Shown piece by piece: positions 32,736 to 39,607 of a DNA stretch of 64,000 bases. This stretch comes from Clostridiales bacterium. Lineage in GTDB: Bacteria > Bacillota > Clostridia > Christensenellales > Borkfalkiaceae. A program made the position numbers and the translations under genes. Positions within the stretch are counted from its first letter, which is position 1. Every line of letters begins with the position of its first letter. The stretch covers positions 1 through 64,000 of the forward strand of contig SVIM01000005.1 in assembly GCA_015069485.1 (NCBI GenBank), given 5' to 3'. The notes below the pieces were generated by a model. The model had not been told where the DNA came from. It saw only the letters and a program-made list of their open reading frames with translations, and did no database searches.

Positions 32736-33147
32736 TTACAGTTATATTTATATATCCTAAATCTACCAAATATGCGTAAATTTTTTCATTAATTTCTTCT
32801 TCGGCGTTAAAGGTTATTATTTCTGTTTTTTCGACGATAAACCCCTCTTCGCAGTATGCAATTACGATATCGCATTTGCTTTCAACAAAAAATTCTTCCT
32901 TTAAATGCTCTTGCATTTCTCTGCTTTGGTTTTTTGAATATACCGTACAAACGAAATTGAAATCAGCAACATCTTCCTTTAAATCGTTTTTAAAAAATAT
33001 TTTCGTTATCGGCTGAATTAAAACGAATATCGTAATTAATCTTACTACCGATAAAATTAGTTTATTCGTCTTTCCTTCAGGAATTAAAAATGAAATTATT
33101 ATAGAAAAAAATATAACGCTAAATACAGTTAAAAGGTATTCCTTCAT
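32719..33147 (-). CDS. spoIIIAF: Stage III sporulation protein AF
   Basis: Two N-terminal hydrophobic segments (residues about 4-24 and 29-49, TIFVLIQPITKIFF) and a soluble C-terminal domain. 142 residues. It overlaps spoIIIAG by 17 bases and spoIIIAE by four, which supports the assignment by position. Confidence 0.88.
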   Translation of the reverse strand: MKEYLLTVFSVIFFSIIISFLIPEGKTNKLILSVVRLITIFVLIQPITKIFFKNDLKEDVADFNFVCTVYSKNQSREMQEHLKEEFFVESKCDIVIAYCEEGFIVEKTEIITFNAEEEINEKIYAYLVDLGYINITVNEQTY

Positions 33148-34325
33148 ATAAAAATAACCGCCGAATTTACTATGATCATTATAATTAATCCATAAATAAA
33201 TGTTACGGTAAAAATTCCTGCTAAAAAATATTCTATATCAGAAGATAGATCGCTAAATAACGAATTAAGCGTTTTTTCGCCTAACGATTGACAAACAGCC
33301 CCAATACCCTTTAGTAACAAGGTAAAGGATATTAATAAAATTATAGGCTGTATAACCTCTAATAAAAGTAAAATTATTCCAAAAACGCCAACAGAATTTT
33401 TAATTAATAGCCCAGCCGATACGAATAAATCTACTCCGCTTGACAAAAAATTGCCAACGATAGGCACGGAATTGCCAACCACATATTTAGTTGCCTTAAA
33501 TAGTATTCCATCAAAAAGTGACGAGGTTGCGCTTTGTATCGTTAAAAAAATACCAAAAATGGCTACCGTTATACCTAATACCCACTTCATAATGCTTTTT
33601 ATAAGCTTTGAAACGCCCGTAAAAGATACATCTGGGTGCAATTTTGATATTAAATTTAATATAATAACTCCAACCGTTGCAGGAAAAATAAATCCGCTTA
33701 TAAGCTGAACGACTCCGTTAGAAATAAAAACAGCCGAAGGCTGATAAATTGAAGCAGTTCCCGCACCACCCGTAAGCACGGTTAGCGTGATTAATAAAGG
33801 TGTTATAATTTCAATTTGTCGCCTAATTACTTTAACGCAATTAATACATTGAGTTATAATTCCTGTTAAAATTGTAGTTAAAATTATTATAATAAACGCA
33901 TAACACGCAAGCTTTACTACTTTTTTTGTTGCGCCGTTAATATTATCGGACAAAATTGAGTTAGTAATGGAGCATAAAATTATTATTGCGCATATTTGAG
34001 CAATAGCGGGAATTTGTTCGGTTGCTTGCGACAAAATTACTGAAATAAATTCGTTTAAGTAACTTGAATAATCAATTTCAATGTTGCCGTAAATAATATA
34101 TTCTAAAATTTCCTTTGCGCTATTGCCAAAATCTTGTAAAAAATCATTATAATTCTCATCTAAAAATTTTTGCAATTCCTCTAAATCGAGCTCACTTAAT
34201 AAATCCGTAATATTTTGCGTAAGCTCTTTTTCTTCTTCGCTGTTTGCATAAGCTACTTTATTAAAAGCAAACAACAGTATAGCAGCTAAAATTATAAAAA
34301 TTATCGCAAAAACTCTTTTTTTCAT
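33144..34325 (-). CDS. spoIIIAE: Stage III sporulation protein AE
   Basis: Polytopic membrane protein of the SpoIIIA complex. A signal-like first segment (ending VAYANS) is followed by a soluble stretch and about seven membrane helices, including the well-kept GGAGTASIYQPSAVFISNG region and FLSSGVDLFVSAGLLIKNSVG. 393 residues is typical. Confidence 0.93.
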   Translation of the reverse strand: MKKRVFAIIFIILAAILLFAFNKVAYANSEEEKELTQNITDLLSELDLEELQKFLDENYNDFLQDFGNSAKEILEYIIYGNIEIDYSSYLNEFISVILSQATEQIPAIAQICAIIILCSITNSILSDNINGATKKVVKLACYAFIIIILTTILTGIITQCINCVKVIRRQIEIITPLLITLTVLTGGAGTASIYQPSAVFISNGVVQLISGFIFPATVGVIILNLISKLHPDVSFTGVSKLIKSIMKWVLGITVAIFGIFLTIQSATSSLFDGILFKATKYVVGNSVPIVGNFLSSGVDLFVSAGLLIKNSVGVFGIILLLLEVIQPIILLISFTLLLKGIGAVCQSLGEKTLNSLFSDLSSDIEYFLAGIFTVTFIYGLIIMIIVNSAVIFI

Positions 34326-34714
34326 GAAAGATTAATCAGAGAAACTATAATTTTATACAAATTGTTAAAAATTGGTATAGAAACAATAAATATTAGCAAT
34401 TTGCCACAAAGCAAAAGCTTGTCTGCAATGCCCGAAAAGCCCAAATCCTTTATTGAACTTGCCGAAAGCTCGATAATATAACCTATTCCTACGATTTTTA
34501 AAATTAATTTTATAATTGAATTATCAATTCCCGAAGCCGTAGAAAAATTTTTAATAAATTCAATACTTTCAGACAAATAATCAAATGCGCTTAAAATTAA
34601 AATAATTCCACCTGCCGCTATGCAAAGTGGCACTAATTCAGATTTATTGTTTTTTAAAATAAAAGCGCAAACTGCAGTTATAGTCGCTACGCAACAAAGC
34701 TTTATAATAACCAT
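34322..34714 (-). CDS. spoIIIAD: Stage III sporulation protein AD
   Basis: Small integral membrane protein of the SpoIIIA complex with about four helices and the family stretch LKIVGIGYIIELSASSIKDLG. 130 residues, normal length. It overlaps spoIIIAE by four bases. Confidence 0.92.
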   Translation of the reverse strand: MVIIKLCCVATITAVCAFILKNNKSELVPLCIAAGGIILILSAFDYLSESIEFIKNFSTASGIDNSIIKLILKIVGIGYIIELSASSIKDLGFSGIADKLLLCGKLLIFIVSIPIFNNLYKIIVSLINLS

Positions 34715-34911
34715 TAAAAAATATCAAACAGTTCTTTTATTTGGGTAAATAAGTCGGCAACCATAGCAACTACGACTGTTAAAACTATTATTAATCCAAC
34801 CAAACTTACTAAAGTTGCAATATCGTCTCTGTCTGATTTTTTTAAAATCTGACAAATAATTGTAATTATTATTCCTACTATTGCAATTTTAAAAATTATA
34901 CTAATATCCAT
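34714..34911 (-). CDS. spoIIIAC: Stage III sporulation protein AC
   Basis: 65-residue protein with two membrane helices separated by KKSDRDDIATLVSLVG, the characteristic cytoplasmic loop. It overlaps spoIIIAD and spoIIIAB by one base each, indicating tight translational coupling. Confidence 0.92.
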   Translation of the reverse strand: MDISIIFKIAIVGIIITIICQILKKSDRDDIATLVSLVGLIIVLTVVVAMVADLFTQIKELFDIF

Positions 34912-35336
34912 TAAGCAAGCAAAACAGCAATTAAAATTCCGACCATAAAAAATATTTTAATATAAAGCGAACCGTATTTTTTATAATCGTTTAAGCTATC
35001 ATCTTTATATTTTTTTAAATAAATCTTTCTTTCGTTAAGATAGTCTATTTGTGATATTGCATCAGTATGACCTAAATTTTTAAAGTAATTGTTTACAAAT
35101 TCCCCATCTCTTCCTTCAATTATCAATTCATTTTGCAATATTTTACAAATTATAGGGTATTCTTGTGCAATTTTCGATAATGGAATTTTACCGAATTTTA
35201 AATTTAAAAGTAATTTTTCGTTAAATTCGTAAAGCTCGCAAAATAATTGCATCTTTTTCTTTTTATTGTTAGAAAACAGTATTCCAAGTAGCGTTGTTAA
35301 TGCCACTATCGCAAACAATATTAAAATTTTTATCAT
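34911..35336 (-). CDS. spoIIIAB: Stage III sporulation protein AB
   Basis: Membrane protein with helices at each end (ILILFAIVALTTLLGILF; IKIFFMVGILIAVLLA) and a helical middle, as in T2SF-like SpoIIIAB. ATG 35336 gives 141 residues, against about 170 in B. subtilis. It overlaps the 3' end of spoIIIAA by 68 bases, so the first membrane helix is read from DNA that also codes SpoIIIAA. GTG 35354 is an alternative start. Confidence 0.85.
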   Translation of the reverse strand: MIKILILFAIVALTTLLGILFSNNKKKKMQLFCELYEFNEKLLLNLKFGKIPLSKIAQEYPIICKILQNELIIEGRDGEFVNNYFKNLGHTDAISQIDYLNERKIYLKKYKDDSLNDYKKYGSLYIKIFFMVGILIAVLLA

Positions 35337-36168
35337 AAATAATTGGATTAGCACCTATTTTAGTAAGCTCAACAAAATAATCAAAGGGTAAATTTTTTAA
35401 ATAATTTTTATCGCAAATATGCGTTGAGGCAATTATCGGTATATTACAGCTCACCGCAAAATTTATAGCGTCTAAATCGTTTTTACCATAAAATTCATCA
35501 AAAATTATAACTTGAGGCTTTAATGCCCTTATTGCGCTCGTTATAGAATATAGCTTGTTCGCTCCCCGTATAACGTCAACTCTTTCACCTAAATCAAACG
35601 AAGGTCCGCTTTCCGTAACGCAAGCTATTTCATCTCGTTCATCAAAAATCAAAATATTTTTATTTGCTTTATTAGAAAGATTATATGCAATATCACGCAA
35701 ATAGGTAGTTTTTCCAGCTCCAGGTATCGAAAATAATAATATGCAAGGTACTCTATCTAACATAATTCGCTTAAAAATTGGCAAAGAACACCCTTTTATA
35801 TCGTGAGCGATACGAATATTTAAAGAAGTTATAAAATTTATCGTATTAATTTTATCACCTTCCGTAACGAATTCTCCTGCAATACCTATTCTTATACCTT
35901 TTTGTATAGTAATAAATCCCTGCTTTAGTTGCTCTGAATATTTATAAACGCAGTCGCCCATTGCGTTTAATAAAATTTGTGATGCGCTTTCGCAAATCAA
36001 AGCTTCAAATTTATTTTTAGTAATTCCAAACTTTCCTAAATAATTATATTCGCCTTCGTATTCAACGATTACTCTTTGTCCACTTCTAACTCTTATTTCC
36101 GAAAGCTTATTTTCGTTTATACTTAAAATAGCATACCTTATATCTGCAGGTAAAAAATTAAATTTCAC
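35269..36168 (-). CDS. spoIIIAA: Stage III sporulation protein AA (ATPase)
   Basis: ATPase of the secretion-type family that powers the SpoIIIA channel in the mother cell. Walker A is SIPGAGKTTYL (about residues 148-158) and Walker B VIIFDEFYG; RGRDEIACVTESGPSFDLGERVDVI-like text (DERDEIA, GERVDVI) is kept. 299 residues. The region upstream to the nfn terminator is only 30 bases and shows no clear sigma-E site. Confidence 0.93.
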   Translation of the reverse strand: MKFNFLPADIRYAILSINENKLSEIRVRSGQRVIVEYEGEYNYLGKFGITKNKFEALICESASQILLNAMGDCVYKYSEQLKQGFITIQKGIRIGIAGEFVTEGDKINTINFITSLNIRIAHDIKGCSLPIFKRIMLDRVPCILLFSIPGAGKTTYLRDIAYNLSNKANKNILIFDERDEIACVTESGPSFDLGERVDVIRGANKLYSITSAIRALKPQVIIFDEFYGKNDLDAINFAVSCNIPIIASTHICDKNYLKNLPFDYFVELTKIGANPIIYDKNFNIVCDSGINNATWNTVF

Positions 36169-36191
36169 ACCATATTATATTTTTAATAGGT

Positions 36192-36232
36192 AAAAAAAAG
36201 AACCTTTACTTGTTAAATAACAAATAAAGGTT
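36192..36232 (-). terminator. Terminator behind nfnAB
   Basis: About 15-base stem (36201-36216 with 36218-36232, one mismatch) followed on the minus strand by CTTTTTTTTA. It separates nfnAB from the spoIIIA operon. Confidence 0.85.
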
Positions 36233-36252
36233 TTAATTATTTTAAAATTATT

Positions 36253-37668
36253 CTATTGTTTGTTTTTTAAATATTCGTCTATGGCTTTTGCCGCCTTTTT
36301 ACCTGCGCCCATTGCAAGAATTACGGTGGCTGCGCCGGTTACGGCGTCTCCGCCCGCAAAAACGCCGTCCTTTGAGGTTTTTCCCGTATTTTCGTCTACT
36401 ACGATACCGCCTCTGTTATTTACTAACAAACCGTCGGTTGTATTTTTAATTAATGGATTAGGGCTTGTTCCGATAGACATAATTACCGCATCAACTTCAA
36501 TCTCGTATTCCGAATTTGCAATTTCTATGGGTAAACGCCTGCCTCTTTCGTCAGGCTCTCCAAGCTCACATTTTATAACCTTAATTGATTTTACAAAACC
36601 GTTTTTACTATCTTTTTTATCATTAGGGTTATTATATCCTAAAATTTCGATAGGTTTGCGTAAAATTTCAAACTTAATGCCTTCTTCCTTGGCGTGTTCA
36701 ACCTCTTCAAGCCTTGCAGGAAGCTCTTCCATTGAACGCCTGTAAATAATATAAACTTCTTCTGCGCCTAATCTTAAAGCCGTTCTTGCCGCATCCATAG
36801 CAACGTTACCGCCACCAACTACCGCAACGCTTTTTGCGTGCATTATAGGCGTGTTTGAATCGCTTTTATAAGCTTTCATTAAGTTACTTCTCGTTAAAAA
36901 CTCATTTGCTGAATAAACGCCCTTTAAGCTTTCGCCGGGAATACCCATAAATTTAGGCAAACCTGCCCCAGTACCTATAAACACGGCTTCGTAACCCATT
37001 TCAAAAAGCTCGTCAACGGTTAAAGTTTTTCCAATAACAACGTTAGTAATAACCTCAACGCCGTATTTTTTAAGTGCTTCTACTTCTTTTTTAACGATTG
37101 ATTTAGGTAGTCTAAATTCAGGAATACCGTAAACTAAAACACCGCCAGCCAAATGTAAGGCTTCAAAAACGGTAACCTTATATCCTTTTTTAGCCAAATC
37201 GCCTGCGCAAGTTAAGCTTGCTGGGCCAGAGCCAATTACTGCAACCTTTTTATTTAAGCTTACGGGTAATTCAATATCACCATTAAAGTTTTTATTATGA
37301 TAATCGGCAACGAAGCGTTCAAGCCTTCCAATGCCAACGGGCTCGAATTTTATTCCAAGTGTACACTTTGATTCGCATTGAATTTCTTGTGGGCAAACTC
37401 TACCGCATACTGCAGGAAGAGACGAGCTTTTCGTTATAATTTTATATGCGCCCTCATAGTCGTTTTGCTTAATTTTATTAATAAAATCAGGAATTTCAAT
37501 ATTAACAGGGCATGCACTTACGCAAGGCTTATTTTTGCAATTTAAACAACGCATAGCCTCGTCAACTGCAATTTCCTCGCTATATCCCAAAGCGACCTCA
37601 TCAAAATTTTTTGCCCTAATTTTTGCATTTTGCGTAGGCATTTCGTGTTTTTTTGGATTAATCGCCAT
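36253..37668 (-). CDS. nfnB: NADPH-dependent reduced ferredoxin:NAD+ oxidoreductase, subunit B
   Basis: Large subunit of the electron-bifurcating transhydrogenase, which couples NADH, reduced ferredoxin and NADPH. The N-terminus has the eight Cys of two 4Fe-4S clusters (CLNCKNKPCVSACP; CGRVCPQEIQCESKC). Two Rossmann folds follow: VIGSGPASLTCAGDLAKKG (FAD) and VVGGGNVAMDAARTALRLG (NADPH). GltD-type glutamate synthase subunits are similar, but no gltB is present and nfnA is adjacent. ATG 37668 overlaps the nfnA stop as TGATG, with AGAGGT upstream. Confidence 0.92.
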   Translation of the reverse strand: MAINPKKHEMPTQNAKIRAKNFDEVALGYSEEIAVDEAMRCLNCKNKPCVSACPVNIEIPDFINKIKQNDYEGAYKIITKSSSLPAVCGRVCPQEIQCESKCTLGIKFEPVGIGRLERFVADYHNKNFNGDIELPVSLNKKVAVIGSGPASLTCAGDLAKKGYKVTVFEALHLAGGVLVYGIPEFRLPKSIVKKEVEALKKYGVEVITNVVIGKTLTVDELFEMGYEAVFIGTGAGLPKFMGIPGESLKGVYSANEFLTRSNLMKAYKSDSNTPIMHAKSVAVVGGGNVAMDAARTALRLGAEEVYIIYRRSMEELPARLEEVEHAKEEGIKFEILRKPIEILGYNNPNDKKDSKNGFVKSIKVIKCELGEPDERGRRLPIEIANSEYEIEVDAVIMSIGTSPNPLIKNTTDGLLVNNRGGIVVDENTGKTSKDGVFAGGDAVTGAATVILAMGAGKKAAKAIDEYLKNKQ

Positions 37669-38510
37669 CAATTTACCTCTTTTTTATAAAGATTGCAATG
37701 TTTTTCTCTTGCTTCTAATTCAAAATGCGAATACATGCTTGATCGTTCTATTGCTTCGTCAAAGTCAACTTCAAATCCGTTAAAGTCAGGGCCGTCAACG
37801 CAAGCGAACTTCGTTTTACCGCCAACGGTAAGCCTACATCCGCCACACATACCAGTTCCGTCAATCATAATAGGATTCATAGAAACCGTCGTTGGAACGC
37901 CATAAGGTTTAGTTGTAGCAACGACGAACTTCATCATAACGAGTGGACCTATCGTAATTACATGGTCGTAATTTTCGCCGTCTTCTATCGCCTTTTTCAA
38001 CGGCTCGGTAACTACGCCCTTTTCTCCGTAAGAGCCGTCGTTTGTCATTATTGTAAGTTTTTTAGAATATTTTGAAAATTCTTCTTGCAATATAACCAAA
38101 TCTTTATTTCTAAATCCGATTATAGTGTGAACCTCGCACCCTTGCTCGTACAATTTTTGCGCAATGGGAAGCGCAATAGCGCAACCAACACCGCCACCAA
38201 CTATGCAAACCTTTTTAAGGCCTGCCGTATTTGTTGGCGTTCCTAACGGACCACAAAAGTCTTGAATATATTCACCTTCGTTTTTAGTGTTTAAAAGCAT
38301 AGTAGTTGCGCCGACTAACTGAAAAATAATTTTAACCGTCCCGTTTTGTTTATCAGTACCGGCAACGGTTAACGGTATTCTTTCTCCATCTTCGTCAACC
38401 CTAAGAATAATAAATTGCCCTGCTTGCGCTTTTTTTGCAACGAGCGGTGCGTAAATATCCATCATCGTTACGCTTGAATTAAGTTGCTTTTTGTTTACAA
38501 TTTTATACAT
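37668..38510 (-). CDS. nfnA: NADPH-dependent reduced ferredoxin:NAD+ oxidoreductase, subunit A
   Basis: Small subunit, which takes electrons from NADH. It has an FAD domain of the ferredoxin-NADP reductase type (residues 1-100), an NAD domain (VCIVGGGVGCAIALPIAQKL) and a C-terminal 2Fe-2S site with GTGMCGGCRLTVGGKTKFACVDG. 280 residues is normal. PyrK-type subunits look alike, but pairing with nfnB decides. It starts six bases after the small gene upstream. Confidence 0.92.
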   Translation of the reverse strand: MYKIVNKKQLNSSVTMMDIYAPLVAKKAQAGQFIILRVDEDGERIPLTVAGTDKQNGTVKIIFQLVGATTMLLNTKNEGEYIQDFCGPLGTPTNTAGLKKVCIVGGGVGCAIALPIAQKLYEQGCEVHTIIGFRNKDLVILQEEFSKYSKKLTIMTNDGSYGEKGVVTEPLKKAIEDGENYDHVITIGPLVMMKFVVATTKPYGVPTTVSMNPIMIDGTGMCGGCRLTVGGKTKFACVDGPDFNGFEVDFDEAIERSSMYSHFELEAREKHCNLYKKEVN

Positions 38511-38516
38511 AGATTA

Positions 38517-38756
38517 TTATTTTATAACCTTTTTAATAGATTTGATTAGATGGATAGGAAACGGTGCTTCGTAATCGGGCGCAAATCGAACCTCTCTTAC
38601 CAAGCCTTGCTGTTCGTTGTTGTGCCTTCCTAACGGCGCTAACACTACGCTGTTTACGCATACAGTTTCGTCTGCGCACAAATACCAGTATTTTAACCCT
38701 ACTACGTTAGGGTCGTTTATAAATTCAACTGCTACAAAGCAAAATTTTTCTTCCAT
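38517..38756 (-). CDS. Small conserved protein, beta-barrel-like, unknown role
   Basis: 79 residues from ATG 38756. The sequence VAVEFIN, YWYLCADETV, VVLAPLGRHNNEQQGLVREV and a C-terminal IKSIKKVI resembles the small 3'-DNA-end-binding barrel of PriA in layout (V-A-V strand, then PLGRxN, then QGLVxEV), but it stands alone and lacks helicase. That likeness is weak inference. It is first in a unit with nfnAB. A consensus promoter ends ten bases before the ATG, so the mRNA looks leaderless. GTG 38762 is in the same frame but lies before the predicted transcription start. Confidence 0.7.
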   Translation of the reverse strand: MEEKFCFVAVEFINDPNVVGLKYWYLCADETVCVNSVVLAPLGRHNNEQQGLVREVRFAPDYEAPFPIHLIKSIKKVIK

Positions 38757-38765
38757 ATTCACAAT

Positions 38766-38794
38766 ATTATATCACTAAAATTAATTGTTAGCAA
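38766..38794 (-). promoter_or_regulatory. Promoter of the small gene and nfnAB
   Basis: Minus-strand TTGCTA (38789-38794) and TATAAT (38766-38771) with 17-base spacer. The start would be near 38759. Confidence 0.65.
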
Positions 38795-38797
38795 CAA

Positions 38798-38827
38798 AAT
38801 AAGGCTTAATTGTTATTAAGCCTTATT
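38798..38827 (-). terminator. Terminator behind the phosphotransferase gene
   Basis: Perfect 13-base stem AATAAGGCTTAAT (38798-38810) and its complement (38815-38827), with a short T-run (TTTTG) on the minus strand. Confidence 0.75.
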
Positions 38828-38847
38828 TTATATATATAAATATTTAG

Positions 38848-39597
38848 TTATTCGTAATCTACAACGTCTATCCAACGGCGAAGAAACTCGTCTTCTTCCT
38901 GTTTTGCCTTCGTAAGTCTTGACGCTGCAACGATAGGTATCCATTTTTGCACGTATTGCTTTGCGGTATCGCTCTTTTTGCAATATAAATGTAAATACTT
39001 TTCGGCTAAAGCTTCTTTACCGTTTAAATAGAATAATAAGTAAGTTCTTGCAACGTCAGCAGAAGAATTGCCCTGCGTTGCGTGTGACCAGTCTATTATA
39101 TAAGGCGTTCCGTCTTGAGTAATAATTATATTACTGGGGTTAAAATCTCCGTGGCAAAGATTAAGGTGTTTAGGGAGAGAATCAAGTCTGGTATGAAGCT
39201 CGTAGCGCGTAGTTGCGTCTAACTTTGCTATGCTTATTCTCGTGTTCATTTTATCCTTAAGCTTATTTAATAAAGGAACTTTTTTAGAAAGAACCGTCCT
39301 TTGAATATCAATGAATAAATTTAAGTATTCATCTTCTTTTTCGGGGTGGTCCTTCATAAGCTGTTCTAAAGTAATTCCTTCAACGAAGTCCATAACAATA
39401 GACCATCTTCCGTCTATTACTTCAATATCTTGAATTCTAGGAATATTAAGGTCAGTTTCTTCTACTCTTGCCTGATTTAAAGCTTCGTTTAAAATATCTG
39501 ACTTTGAAAAGTTTGCGTCGAAAATTTTTATAAACTTATCTCCGTCGCGGTACATTTTTTTACCTGGTCTTGATAATATTAAATTATTTAATTTCAT
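38848..39597 (-). CDS. Aminoglycoside phosphotransferase-fold kinase
   Basis: Kinase of the APH/choline kinase fold: IVMDFVEGITLEQL hinge, Brenner motif LCHGDFNPSNIII and metal-binding YIDWSHATQGNSSADVARTY. 249 residues. The family phosphorylates many small molecules; the substrate cannot be read from the sequence. There is no sign of mobile resistance context. It lies 10 bases after adhE with AGGAGG before the ATG, so it is co-transcribed with adhE. That pairing is unexplained. Confidence 0.85.
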   Translation of the reverse strand: MKLNNLILSRPGKKMYRDGDKFIKIFDANFSKSDILNEALNQARVEETDLNIPRIQDIEVIDGRWSIVMDFVEGITLEQLMKDHPEKEDEYLNLFIDIQRTVLSKKVPLLNKLKDKMNTRISIAKLDATTRYELHTRLDSLPKHLNLCHGDFNPSNIIITQDGTPYIIDWSHATQGNSSADVARTYLLFYLNGKEALAEKYLHLYCKKSDTAKQYVQKWIPIVAASRLTKAKQEEDEFLRRWIDVVDYE

Positions 39598-39607
39598 AAT
39601 TTCCTCC

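Noticed and set aside
36253..37668. Glutamate synthase small subunit (gltD)
   Set aside because: Sequence alone could fit, but no large subunit is present and overlap with nfnA decides for NfnB.
38848..39597. Antibiotic resistance gene call for the phosphotransferase
   Set aside because: The fold covers many small-molecule kinases. Context is a native adhE operon with no mobile DNA, so resistance is not supported.
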